From contig CAKSLI010000002.1 in the NCBI GenBank assembly GCA_934466475.1, positions 1-64,000 of the forward strand: a DNA stretch of 64,000 bases, written 5' to 3'. Of the stretch, positions 44,490 to 52,621 are shown piece after piece. How positions within the stretch are numbered: the stretch's first letter is position 1; every line of letters starts with the position of its first letter. The translations under genes were made by a program, and so were the position numbers. The stretch comes from an uncultured Oscillospiraceae bacterium (GTDB taxonomy: Bacteria > Bacillota > Clostridia > Oscillospirales > Ruminococcaceae). The notes below the pieces were generated by a model. It was not told where the DNA came from. It saw nothing but the letters and a program-made list of their open reading frames with translations, and did not search any database.

Positions 44490-45342
44490 CTTTCTTATAA
44501 ACGTCGTTGTTGTCCCAGAGTGTTTCCAGCTTGCGGAAGGTCTGTTCAACACGGCAGCGGTTCCGGTTGGAAACTGCCACGATAAGCGCGTTCAGCAGGC
44601 TCATGGGAGCCACGATGCTGTCCACGAAGCTCACCATGTCGGAATACGCGCAGAGCGTTGTGTGCGCATACTGCGCGATCGGGGAGTTCTCGCTGTCGGT
44701 TATCGCGATTATCTGGGAACCGCAGTCGTGCGCGAACTTGCAGGCGTTGATTGTGCTCTTGGCGTATCTCGGGAACGACATAGCGATGAACACATCGCCC
44801 TCTCCAATGTGTATCATCTGCTGATAGATCTCGCTGGTGGCAACGGAGCCTATCAGGGTCACCTTATCAAATATCAGGCGCAGGTAGTAGTGCATGAAGC
44901 TCGCGAGGATCCCGGAGCTCATTGCGCCCTGAATATAGATGCGGCGCGCGTCCACAATGGTGTTTACAGCGGTGTCGAAGTGCTCGCGGTTGACAGATTC
45001 CATGGTGCGGCGTATCTTGTCCATATCCTGGTTCAGGACGCCCTCCACCGGATCGAGGTCGCCGATACGGCTCCTGGTCACGTCCATTCTCTGGATAGAC
45101 GTGAGCTTGTTCTTGATGTGGTTCTGGAGGGAGCGCTGGAGCTGCGGGTAGCCCTCGAAGCCGAGCTCTATCGCGAAGCGGACAACGGTGGATTCGCTGA
45201 CGTTGACGGCATTTCCAAGCTTGAGCGCGGTCATGTACGCGGCTTTCTCGTAGTGATTGAGGATATAGTTAGCTATCAGCTTCTGACTCTTGGAAAAAGT
45301 GGGCAGAAGCTCCTCTATTCTCTGTAACAGATCGTCTTTCAT
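44482..45342 (-). CDS. RpiR-family transcriptional regulator
   Basis: 286 residues: N-terminal helix-turn-helix (LGNAVNVSESTVVRFAIELG) and a C-terminal SIS sugar-phosphate binding domain (IYIQGAMSSGI, SFPRYAKSTI). Members sense sugar phosphates. It forms a two-gene unit with the flavoprotein. Strong promoter upstream. Confidence 0.9.
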   Translation of the reverse strand: MKDDLLQRIEELLPTFSKSQKLIANYILNHYEKAAYMTALKLGNAVNVSESTVVRFAIELGFEGYPQLQRSLQNHIKNKLTSIQRMDVTRSRIGDLDPVEGVLNQDMDKIRRTMESVNREHFDTAVNTIVDARRIYIQGAMSSGILASFMHYYLRLIFDKVTLIGSVATSEIYQQMIHIGEGDVFIAMSFPRYAKSTINACKFAHDCGSQIIAITDSENSPIAQYAHTTLCAYSDMVSFVDSIVAPMSLLNALIVAVSNRNRCRVEQTFRKLETLWDNNDVYKKDV

Positions 45343-45403
45343 TTCTTACCTCTTTCAAAATAATAAATCGCGGCATCTGCCGCGGATAGTATTCTCTTAC
45401 TAT

Positions 45404-45432
45404 ATCATACACCATTTGAATCAATTTTGCAA
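45404..45432 (-). promoter_or_regulatory. Promoter of the rpiR unit
   Basis: TTGCAA, 17-nt spacer, TATGAT on the - strand. Confidence 0.7.
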
Positions 45433-45494
45433 GTGGTTTTGCAGAAACTTTTATAATCTGTTCCAAAAATGGTGCGTTTTTTACCATTTAATGC

Positions 45495-45524
45495 AAAAGC
45501 GGCGCAGAAAAGCTCCGCGCCGCT
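45495..45524 (-). terminator. Terminator of the VWA lipoprotein gene
   Basis: Stem AGCGGCGC (45498-45505) / GCGCCGCT (45517-45524) and TTTTGC on the - strand. Confidence 0.75.
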
Positions 45525-45555
45525 GAATGTTGGTATATATACAAACTTCAGAAAT

Positions 45556-47166
45556 TCACCCGATATACTCCCCTGCTATCCTTACCATCATATCGTTCAG
45601 CTTCTCCACATCATAGCTTCCGATAGTGGGCTCCGTATGACTGTAACCTATCCCGCTGTCGTCTGTGAGGAACGTATAGGTGCCGCCCGTCATTATTGCC
45701 ATGCTGCGCAGGAGGTACTCGCAGGATTTGTCAACGCCGCTCGCGGCAACCGGGACGATCCGTATTCCCTTTTCAGCCGCCGTGCGGGTATGCTTTATCA
45801 CCTGGTCGATTATCTGGGCGTCCTCATGGGGAGGTGCGTCCAGCACAAGGAACATCACCTTAACGGAGTCCTCGTCCCAGTCGTGGGAGTTCACCGCGCT
45901 GTCAAGGGCTGTGTGCACCGCCTCGGGAGTGTCCCCGCCGCCGTCCGCACTCTGCTCCGAAATGGCTCTGACAGCCGCGTCAAGGTCGGACGTGAACGGA
46001 AATTCCCGGACAACGTACTCATCGCCCTCGTCACGGTAGAAATTCACACTTATGCGCACCGGGATATTTGCGTTTTCCTGCTTTATGCGGGTAACTACGT
46101 CCTCCAGCTCTGCCTTGAGGTACTCCAGTTCATCACCCATGGAGCCAGTGGCGTCGCACATTATCATAAGGTCGAGGGTCTTTGAGGCGGGCTTTGCCTC
46201 TCCGTCCAGCGTGAACGTGAACTCGCTGTCGCCGCTCACCGTCCCGCTGAAGGTCTGCGAACCTCCGTCGTATGCCACCGCAAAGTCTGACGGACCGTCA
46301 GCAAGCTGCGAATCCTTGCAGAACAGATAAGCCCTGCCCTCGTTGTCGGTCACTGCGGAATAGCCCATTCCATGGATCTCAGCGCCGGAAACAGGAGCCC
46401 CGGAGCTGTCCTTTACCGTCACCACAACGCGGTTGTCAAGCCCGGTGCGCCATTCCTCGCGGTAGCCGCTCCAGTCAACGCCGTAGTTATTGCTGGAATA
46501 CAGCCCCTGCCAGAAGTCCCAGTGCTCGTTATCGTTCCACTCGCCGCCGGTCAGCAGTCCCGCTTCGGGAAGTATCTCCGGCTCCACTTCCCACGTGTAC
46601 GGGAACGGCTCGGGGCATTCCACATAACCGTAACCAGGCTCCATTGCGCCGCCTGCCGCGTCAGCGGCGGCAGCCTCGGCAAAGAATCCGTCCACTTCCG
46701 GCATTGTCTCTGCGGCGTCATAGATGTAATCGTCAGTTTTCCCTGTTCCGCCGATGTCGATCCCCTTATAATCCTCGCCGACCGGGTCGGAGTGCTCAGG
46801 AGCCCTGGTCGTTATGGGAGCAGTGGTCTTTTCCGGCGCGGACGCGTCCCCGGATGCCGCCGGCTTTGAAGCGGACGTTGTGGGAGTATCCGCAGAAGAG
46901 GTTCCGGGCTCGGAAGCCGCCGTCGCACTAACGGAGGTATCAGGCGCGTGATCCGGCGTTTCCTCCGCCGGGGAGCTTCCCTCGCGTGCGGCAGATGTCC
47001 CCGCAGAAGTACGGTCAGCCGCGGAGGTGCCGGGTTCCGCCGAAACGCCCGGAGCCGTTCCGACTGTGGAGGGCTCCGCCGGTGGAACCACTCCGGTGTT
47101 CTGCGAAGCGCACCCGGTGAGCATTACCGCGGCGCAGAGTATCGCTGTGAATGATGTCCTTTTCAT
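45556..47166 (-). CDS. VWA-domain lipoprotein
   Basis: 536 residues. Lipoprotein signal ending LTGC (Cys near 19), a long low-complexity Ser/Thr/Pro/Ala linker (about 25-115), a middle region with a carboxypeptidase-regulatory-like beta fold (VVTVKDSSGAPVSGAEIHG), and a von Willebrand A domain with the MIDAS motif DATGS near 337. A surface adhesion or sensing role is likely. Single gene. Confidence 0.83.
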   Translation of the reverse strand: MKRTSFTAILCAAVMLTGCASQNTGVVPPAEPSTVGTAPGVSAEPGTSAADRTSAGTSAAREGSSPAEETPDHAPDTSVSATAASEPGTSSADTPTTSASKPAASGDASAPEKTTAPITTRAPEHSDPVGEDYKGIDIGGTGKTDDYIYDAAETMPEVDGFFAEAAAADAAGGAMEPGYGYVECPEPFPYTWEVEPEILPEAGLLTGGEWNDNEHWDFWQGLYSSNNYGVDWSGYREEWRTGLDNRVVVTVKDSSGAPVSGAEIHGMGYSAVTDNEGRAYLFCKDSQLADGPSDFAVAYDGGSQTFSGTVSGDSEFTFTLDGEAKPASKTLDLMIMCDATGSMGDELEYLKAELEDVVTRIKQENANIPVRISVNFYRDEGDEYVVREFPFTSDLDAAVRAISEQSADGGGDTPEAVHTALDSAVNSHDWDEDSVKVMFLVLDAPPHEDAQIIDQVIKHTRTAAEKGIRIVPVAASGVDKSCEYLLRSMAIMTGGTYTFLTDDSGIGYSHTEPTIGSYDVEKLNDMMVRIAGEYIG

Positions 47167-47233
47167 ATAAAAACGCCCCTTTCATCAGGTCTTTTGTACA
47201 TAAAACCGGGCATATCACAAAAAGGTTGCAAAA

Positions 47234-47260
47234 AAATCCTCCCGTCGAAGCGGGAGGATA
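47234..47260 (-). terminator. Distal terminator copy of the M23/LysM gene (with U-tract)
   Basis: Stem ATCCTCCCG / CGGGAGGAT (loop TCGAAG), then TTTTTTT on the - strand. The 27-nt hairpin unit is identical to 47510-47536. Confidence 0.85.
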
Positions 47261-47509
47261 CAGTCTGTTGAAAAAGTGAATTTTGCCCGCGAAGCGGGCA
47301 TTTGAAATCCTTTTTTGCCTCAGCTTTGCCGAGGCAAAAAACACTTCTATCCGCGCAAGTGTCTAAGCGACGACCTGCGGTCTTACGCAGAATTGTCGGC
47401 ATAGCCGACAAGCCGTGCGCGTGGAAGCGAAGCGGGGGACTTGGGCAAAGCCCAAAGTCCAGGGATTGTTCGGCGGAAAAGTCACTTTAGTGACTTTTTC
47501 GACGGTCTC
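47261..47509 (-). repeat. Terminator-associated structured repeat, long form
   Basis: 249 bp starting CAGTCTGTTGAAAAAGT and ending ACTTTTTCGACGGTCTC, which pair as a long terminal stem (with some G-U pairs). Inner hairpins: GCCCGC/GCGGGC, TTTTTTGCCTC/GAGGCAAAAAA, TGTCGGC/GCCGACA, CTTTGGG. Clearly related to the copy at 49470-49657, with compensating changes in stems. No coding frame is shared. Confidence 0.85.
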
Positions 47510-47536
47510 AAATCCTCCCGTCGAAGCGGGAGGATA
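47510..47536 (-). terminator. Proximal terminator stem copy of the M23/LysM gene (no U-tract)
   Basis: Identical 27 nt to 47234-47260, but on the - strand it runs straight into the repeat (TTTGAGACC) instead of a U-tract. Confidence 0.8.
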
Positions 47537-47543
47537 AAAATTA

Positions 47544-49295
47544 TCAGTATTCCACGCACCATGCCGCGCGTCTGTGCCACGGCAGGTAATTTATGGGGTT
47601 GACCTTCTGACCATTCTGTCCGTTCAGTCTTACCTCGAAATGGCAGTGGTTGGCAGTGGACTGTCCTGTGGAACCAACATCCGCAATGAGCTCGCCCATT
47701 GTCACCTGCTGACCCGCGTAAACGTGCAGGTAGCTTGCGTGTCCGTAGACCGTCACCATACCGTTCGCGTGTTGTATCATTACGCAGTTTCCGTAGCCGT
47801 AGTACCACTGCGCCAGGATTACCGTACCGGACTCCGCCGCGTAGATAGGCGTTCCGTAGGGCGCGGTGATGTCTATGCCGCTGTGCCCGTAATATCCGCC
47901 GTAGCCGTACATCATCTCGGAAATCTGTCCGCCGTCGCCGCCTACCGGCCACAGGAACTGTCCTACCGGCATATTCTCCGGAATGGATACGGTCACGTTC
48001 TTCGGTATCTCCTTGGTTCCCTGGGCGATAACCTCGTTAACAGGTTCGGAGACAGTCACGCGGGAAAGTACCTTGCGGCGCACCTCCACGCCATTTATGT
48101 AGGACACGTTCGCAGTCACCTGCTCGGTTCCCTTTTCGCCGTCCTGTATTATCGTGGAGGAACCCTGATATCTGGTCGGATCCTCGGTGTATTCAGTGTC
48201 GTACGGCGTGGACTGCTCGTAGACCTCTTTTCTCGTCACCGTTACAGCAAGGAACGGCTCCTCCTGGTTTATCAGTATCTTGTCGCCGATGAACAGGGAG
48301 GATTCCAGCGAGAAGTCCGGGTTGAGCTTTGCCAGCTCGTCCTCGGTCATGCCGAGCTTTGTGAGTATTCCATAGGGAGAGTCGCCGTCCACAACGGTGT
48401 AGTATGCGGCAACGCTCTTCTTGGAGGTTATCAGCCTGATTATCGAATCCTCGCTGACTATACTCTCAGTGAGGTAAAGTCCGGGCTCGTAGCTGATGTC
48501 GCTCTCAAACTCGACCGTTTCCTCGCCGCCCTCGCGGTATACGTCAAGGAGATCCTCCAGGGTCTGGTCGACCCTGTCCTTGCTTTCAAGCGCCCCGTAG
48601 AACGAATTTCCTATGTACAGACCGTAGGCGTAGGTTATCTCCGCGCCCATGGACTGGAGCATTTTATCCGCAAGCTGATATTTCGTCAGCGTGGAGCCGT
48701 AGCCCACCATTTCCACGGAATAGCTGCTGTCAAAGCTGAGGAGCTCCTTATTGCTGTCGAGATAGGTGATACGCTGCTGTACTATGTTTTCCGCGTCATT
48801 GAACACGGATTCATCGCTGACATATCCCATGAAATCGCCGTTTACCGTGAGCTTCAGCGCGTAGCTCATGCTGTTGGCGTAGGTCACGATGTTAAACAGG
48901 AAAACGCAGCTCACGACCGGCAGAGCCCAGTTGCACAGCGTGACGAAAAGTCCGCGTTTGCCGAGGAGTATCCTCCCCAGCATATTCACACCCGCCCTGC
49001 ATGCGGGGAGCACGCCGTCCTCGCGGGCGCGGCGTATGTCGCTGTATCCCATGCGGAATGCCTTTGCGTAGCGCTGGAATGGCAGAGCTATCTTTCCGCC
49101 GAGAATTTTCAGCCCGGACGAGAGCTTTCCCCACAGCCAGCCGAAACGCCGGTCCGCCGCCGCAAACAGCCTTGAGATACCCCTGCCGACCGCCGCCAGC
49201 ATGACCACGAGCACCGAGAAAAGGTACTCGCCAGTTTCGGATATCCTGTCGTAAGGGGAGCGTACTGTTCCTTTCGTTGTATTTTCTGAATCCAT
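47544..49295 (-). CDS. Membrane-anchored M23 peptidase with LysM and G5 domains
   Basis: 583 residues: hydrophobic segments near 25-45 and 118-140, a long extracytoplasmic region, a LysM (YTVVDGDSPYGILTKLGMTE) around residue 300, a G5-like domain, and a C-terminal M23 endopeptidase with HSGIDI, YGHAS and HCHFEV zinc motifs. It cuts peptidoglycan cross-links. Clostridial relatives carry the same order of domains. Single gene with promoter. Confidence 0.9.
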   Translation of the reverse strand: MDSENTTKGTVRSPYDRISETGEYLFSVLVVMLAAVGRGISRLFAAADRRFGWLWGKLSSGLKILGGKIALPFQRYAKAFRMGYSDIRRAREDGVLPACRAGVNMLGRILLGKRGLFVTLCNWALPVVSCVFLFNIVTYANSMSYALKLTVNGDFMGYVSDESVFNDAENIVQQRITYLDSNKELLSFDSSYSVEMVGYGSTLTKYQLADKMLQSMGAEITYAYGLYIGNSFYGALESKDRVDQTLEDLLDVYREGGEETVEFESDISYEPGLYLTESIVSEDSIIRLITSKKSVAAYYTVVDGDSPYGILTKLGMTEDELAKLNPDFSLESSLFIGDKILINQEEPFLAVTVTRKEVYEQSTPYDTEYTEDPTRYQGSSTIIQDGEKGTEQVTANVSYINGVEVRRKVLSRVTVSEPVNEVIAQGTKEIPKNVTVSIPENMPVGQFLWPVGGDGGQISEMMYGYGGYYGHSGIDITAPYGTPIYAAESGTVILAQWYYGYGNCVMIQHANGMVTVYGHASYLHVYAGQQVTMGELIADVGSTGQSTANHCHFEVRLNGQNGQKVNPINYLPWHRRAAWCVEY

Positions 49296-49353
49296 TATAA
49301 TATCTCCGTTGTTTTGACTAAAAAGTCCAAGTCATTTTCTACATATATATTAC

Positions 49354-49382
49354 AGTATACCACACTTCACGAATTTTTGCAA
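49354..49382 (-). promoter_or_regulatory. Promoter of the M23/LysM gene
   Basis: TTGCAA, 17-nt spacer, TATACT on the - strand. Confidence 0.7.
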
Positions 49383-49431
49383 CCTTTTGTAACCGATTTG
49401 TAACAATTTCACGCACTTTTCAGGTAAAAAA

Positions 49432-49469
49432 CGACCGCTCTGTGCAACTTTTTATTGCTCAGGGCGGTT
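49432..49469 (-). terminator. Distal terminator copy of the lipoprotein gene (with U-tract)
   Basis: 38-nt hairpin unit (ACCGC..CTG..GCAA / TTGC..CAG..GCGGT) followed on the - strand by TTTTTT. It matches 49658-49695 at 37 of 38 positions. Confidence 0.8.
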
Positions 49470-49657
49470 CAGCTTGTTGAAAAAGTATCATTTGCCCGCG
49501 AAGCGGGCATTTGAAATCCATTTTTTGCCCCAGCTCTGCCGGGGCAAAAAATACTTCTATCCCAGCAAGTGTGCGGGTTGGCGGCTATGCCGCCAAGACG
49601 TGCGCGCGGCTGGGATGTTCGGCGAAAAAGCCCCTTCAGGGGATTTTTCGACGGTCT
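49470..49657 (-). repeat. Terminator-associated structured repeat, medium form
   Basis: 188 bp, related along its length to 47261-47509: CTTGTTGAAAAAGT start, TTTTTCGACGGTCT end, GCCCGCGAAGCGGGC hairpin, TTTTTTGCCCC/GGGGCAAAAAA hairpin, ACTTCTATCCCAGC, AAGTGT and ACGTGCGCGC around a TTGGCGGC/GCCGCCAA stem. Confidence 0.85.
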
Positions 49658-49695
49658 CGACCGCCCTGTGCAACTTTTTATTGCTCAGGGCGGTT
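49658..49695 (-). terminator. Proximal terminator stem copy of the lipoprotein gene (no U-tract)
   Basis: Copy of 49432-49469 whose - strand 3' side is the repeat (CGAGACC), not a U-tract. Confidence 0.78.
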
Positions 49696-49703
49696 TTATT
49701 TAT

Positions 49704-49865
49704 GGTAACCTCTAAAAACCGGGACACGAGCAGATTTCGTACATGACTTATATCAGATGCTAGGCATCAAACCGCAGTAATACTGTATGTATTTCAAGGT
49801 TTGACAACGAAGCAGATGATATAAGTCATAGAAATCTGCCGTGAAGGAGGTTTTTAGAGGTTACC
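49704..49865. repeat. MITE-like element, short copy (162 bp)
   Basis: Same 17-bp perfect terminal inverted repeats as at 13521-13799, flanked by TTAT on both sides (4-bp target duplication). Contains ATGACTTATATCA / TGATATAAGTCAT and the CAGATGCTAGG (49754-49764) / TGACAACGAAGCAGATG (49802-49818) loop. It lies between the stop of the lipoprotein gene and its duplicated terminators. Confidence 0.88.
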
Positions 49866-49874
49866 TTATTGTGA

Positions 49875-50600
49875 TCACTCGGCAGGCTTTTCGCCGGGCT
49901 TCCAGATAACATCGACAGGATTCGGGATATCGGTTATCTGATTCGCTTCTGTGACGTCTATCCGCATGACGAGCGAAAGCTCCTCGCCGGAGGCGGTCAC
50001 TACATCCGCATTTTCGGTGAAGCGTGTGATAATGCCGTCCGAGCCGACTTCCAGCTTTGTTGTGAGGCACTCGAACCGGGATATCTCCTCCGCTATGCCG
50101 GGAATGGAAGCCGCGTTCAGCTTGTCCGGGTCGTAGACGTAGGTTATGGAGAGCGGACCGTCATCGCTGTCAATAATCCCCACGTCGCTCACTGCCTCGC
50201 CTGCAAGGAAGAATATCCGTCCCTCGGCGTAGGGATAGCGGTACTCGCGGTTGTAGATGTTGTAGACATAGTTCTCGTCCGATGAGCTGATGACCGTCCA
50301 CTTTTCATCGCCATCCTCCTTGTAGAAGAACTCCGCGCCGTCACTGTAAGCCTGCTGGGTCTTTCCGTCCCAGTTGTCCCGGTAGCTGAACACCATTTCG
50401 CCGTTGGCGTTGATGTAAAAGCAGAACTCCATTATCTCCGTATCGCTGTTGATATCCGTCATGGTGACCCTGGCGCTGTCCAGCTTCTCGTAGTTCTCGC
50501 GAGCCTTCACGAACTGGTCGTAACCGGCAGGGAGCTTCGCGCTGCACCCCGCAAGGAATATCATGGCAGCCGCTGCCGCCGCAGAAATGAATCGCTTCAT
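49875..50600 (-). CDS. Lipoprotein of unknown function
   Basis: 241 residues with a lipoprotein signal ending LAGC (Cys near 19). The mature part is rich in Asp/Glu/Tyr and beta strands with repeated Y-N-x-Y patterns, no recognised domain; it resembles outer-surface carrier-type beta folds. RBS GGAGGC. Single gene, next to HPr. Confidence 0.75.
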   Translation of the reverse strand: MKRFISAAAAAAMIFLAGCSAKLPAGYDQFVKARENYEKLDSARVTMTDINSDTEIMEFCFYINANGEMVFSYRDNWDGKTQQAYSDGAEFFYKEDGDEKWTVISSSDENYVYNIYNREYRYPYAEGRIFFLAGEAVSDVGIIDSDDGPLSITYVYDPDKLNAASIPGIAEEISRFECLTTKLEVGSDGIITRFTENADVVTASGEELSLVMRIDVTEANQITDIPNPVDVIWKPGEKPAE

Positions 50601-50649
50601 GGCGCCTCCGTATCATACGCGGGAGCCGCGCAGCTCCCTGAAAACAAAT

Positions 50650-50684
50650 CAGGGCAGAAGCCGGAACCCCGGTTCTGCCCCTGA
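50650..50684 (-). terminator. Terminator-like hairpin after ptsH
   Basis: Long stem CAGGGCAGAA..CCGG / CCGG..TTCTGCCCCTG. The T-run on the - strand is poor (ATTTGTTTT). Confidence 0.6.
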
Positions 50685-50732
50685 AAAATCCTGAAATAAT
50701 ATCATGCGGCGTGCCGCACTGCTTCCGCCGAA

Positions 50733-50996
50733 TTACTCGGAGAAACCGCCCTCTACCAGCTTAACAAGACCGTCAACTGCGAGCTGCTCATCGCTGCCGT
50801 CAGCGATAATTCGGATCTTTGCGCCGCCAACGATACCGAGGGAAAGGATACCGAGAAGGCTCTTTGCGTTTACTCTGCGCTCTTCCTTCTCAACCCAGAT
50901 GGAAGACTTGTACTCGTTAGCCTTCTGGATGAAGAATGTAGCGGGTCTTGCGTGAAGACCAACCTGGTTCTTTACTTCAACGTCTTTCATGCACAT
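50733..50996 (-). CDS. ptsH: Phosphocarrier protein HPr
   Basis: 87 residues: phosphorylation site H15 in GLHARPA and regulatory S46 in NAKSLLGI, both at canonical numbers if ATG 50996 is the start, which also has GGAGG 9 nt upstream. It passes phosphate in the sugar PTS and, as HPr-Ser-P, works with CcpA. Single gene with a long leader. No other PTS gene is in the window. Confidence 0.95.
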   Translation of the reverse strand: MCMKDVEVKNQVGLHARPATFFIQKANEYKSSIWVEKEERRVNAKSLLGILSLGIVGGAKIRIIADGSDEQLAVDGLVKLVEGGFSE

Positions 50997-51135
50997 AGTT
51001 TGAAACCTCCATTAATATAAATTGAGTTTTGCCGTACCTTCGGAAGCTCCGCTTCCGCTGTGTTCTTTCTTTTGTGTTCTGCACTTTTGTTCTAGCTGAG
51101 ATGGTGTCTGTATTTATATCTCATCTCTTGCTTAT

Positions 51136-51164
51136 AGTATATCCAAAAAAATTTATGCCGTCAA
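51136..51164 (-). promoter_or_regulatory. Promoter of ptsH
   Basis: TTGACG, 17-nt spacer, TATACT on the - strand. Confidence 0.8.
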
Positions 51165-51480
51165 CAGAAAAAATCAAATTTAACCTTTTTATCACTGAAT
51201 TTCAGTTTTTTGCAGAATAAATCAAATTCATTTTACTGTTTGATTGTGTAAATTAGACAAAAAAGTTTCAACAAAATAATCAACATAAACATGAGTTTTC
51301 AACCGTATGCAGGATTTCTGCATAAACGGACATCTTTGCGGTCGTTTGTACGGCGCGCATTGCGCGGATAACGCAGGATATTATGTGCAATTTACACAAT
51401 AGCCAGTCTGAAAACTCCGCCCGCATTTTTTCGAAAAGGCATTTTTCTGTTAATTTTCACAATGCGGTTATCTATTAATA

Positions 51481-51509
51481 TTGAAATCTGCCGGAGAATG
51501 TGGTATACT
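51481..51509 (+). promoter_or_regulatory. Promoter of the zinc-finger membrane protein gene
   Basis: TTGAAA, 17-nt spacer, TATACT on the + strand, about 50 nt before the start. Confidence 0.8.
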
Positions 51510-51562
51510 ATAAAATGTATATGTATCAGTGCGATACTTTTTTTCGCTGAAAGGAACAACAA

Positions 51563-52459
51563 ATGTCGAGATTTGACAACAAGACCTGCCCCGTATGCAA
51601 AACGCCGCTCACAGACAAGTCAGACGTTGTAGTCTGCCCTATATGCGGTGCCCCGCACCACAGGGCTTGTTATATGAAGTACAACAAATGCGGTCTGGAG
51701 AGCTACCATGCTTCCGGATTCGTGTGGAACGGCTATCTCCCGTGGGAACAGCCCGAGGAAAAGCCGCAGGAGCAGCCATCCGACCCGCATGCCGGGGAAT
51801 ATCCGCAGGATACCCCGCAGTTCATCAACGCCGAGACCGGCGAGCCAGTTGACCTTGACATCAACGACTTTATAGACCGGCTGAAGCGCCAGTCCATGGA
51901 CGATTCCCGCGGCGCTGACGGCGTCAGCCAGCACGAGCTCACCTGCTTTGTCGGCAGGTCGGTAATGCACTACAACCAGGCGTTCAGCATGTTCCGCGCT
52001 CCTGTGAAGCCCGGTCAAAAGCCGCGCCGCGTGTTCTTCAACTTCTGCGCCGGGATATTCCGGCCGATACATCAGTTCTACCGCCGCATGGACGGGATCG
52101 GGCTGATACTGCTCCTGGTGGAGCTCACCTACTACGTTCCGACTGCCCTTTCCGTTGCGGGATTAGGCAGCACCGCCGTGCTCGGGAATATCCAGATGCT
52201 CACCAGCATGCTGAATTTCGCAGCAATGGTGGGCATGAGCCTGTTCGGAGACTACCTTTACTACCGGTTCTGTGTGCGGCGCATAAAGAAAATACGCGAA
52301 CGCTTTGACGATGGAAAGGCTCCGGGCTATTACGAGGCACTCAGCGAAAAGGGAACACCTTCATGGCTGCGCGCGATCGCCGCGACCCTCGCCGTCTATC
52401 TGACGGAGTTGTGCGTTATTCTCTACCTGATGCGGTTCAACAGCGGCACACCATTGTAA
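51563..52459 (+). CDS. RING-like zinc finger membrane protein
   Basis: 298 residues. N-terminal metal site CPVCKTPLTDK, CPICGAPHHRACY and NKCG, a RING/FYVE-like pattern of Cys and His; then a Pro/Glu-rich linker, a cytosolic region, and two or three transmembrane helices (about 180-235 and 270-292). Bacterial proteins with a RING-like finger plus membrane domain are known in Firmicutes, but their function is not established. RBS AAAGGA. Confidence 0.78.
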   Translation: MSRFDNKTCPVCKTPLTDKSDVVVCPICGAPHHRACYMKYNKCGLESYHASGFVWNGYLPWEQPEEKPQEQPSDPHAGEYPQDTPQFINAETGEPVDLDINDFIDRLKRQSMDDSRGADGVSQHELTCFVGRSVMHYNQAFSMFRAPVKPGQKPRRVFFNFCAGIFRPIHQFYRRMDGIGLILLLVELTYYVPTALSVAGLGSTAVLGNIQMLTSMLNFAAMVGMSLFGDYLYYRFCVRRIKKIRERFDDGKAPGYYEALSEKGTPSWLRAIAATLAVYLTELCVILYLMRFNSGTPL

Positions 52460-52465
52460 ATCTCG

Positions 52466-52495
52466 TTAAAAGGTTCCCTTACGGGAACCTTTTAA
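52466..52495 (+). terminator. Terminator of the zinc-finger protein gene
   Basis: Perfect 13-bp stem TTAAAAGGTTCCC / GGGAACCTTTTAA, loop TTAC. A second GC-rich hairpin (AGCCGGC/GCCGGCT) lies in the following 60 nt. Confidence 0.75.
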
Positions 52496-52621
52496 CCGGA
52501 CGCCCCTGCTTAACGCGCTTACAGCCGGCTGCGCCGGCTATTCGCACGCTTGCCCGGGCGGTTCAGCCATTACGGCGATGTATACTATTATAAAATCACA
52601 AAAGAAAAGGAAGAAAAACCA

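Larger units (their letters stand above)
50997..51562. other. Gene-free stretch: HPr leader and divergent promoters
   Basis: 566 bp with no supported gene. It holds the ptsH leader (about 130 nt, with a CGGAAGC/GCTTCCG hairpin and three AGAACA-type repeats read on the - strand), the two divergent promoters listed, and an AT-rich stretch (51170-51300). Confidence 0.7.

Noticed and set aside
47574-49175. 533-residue open frame antisense to the M23/LysM gene
   Set aside because: Shadow of a strong gene with signal, LysM, G5 and M23 domains; no promoter or RBS of its own.
51391-51440. Remnant of the terminator-associated repeat (CAGTCTGAAAAC.. stretch)
   Set aside because: Only about 10 nt match, with no matching second end and no duplicated stem.
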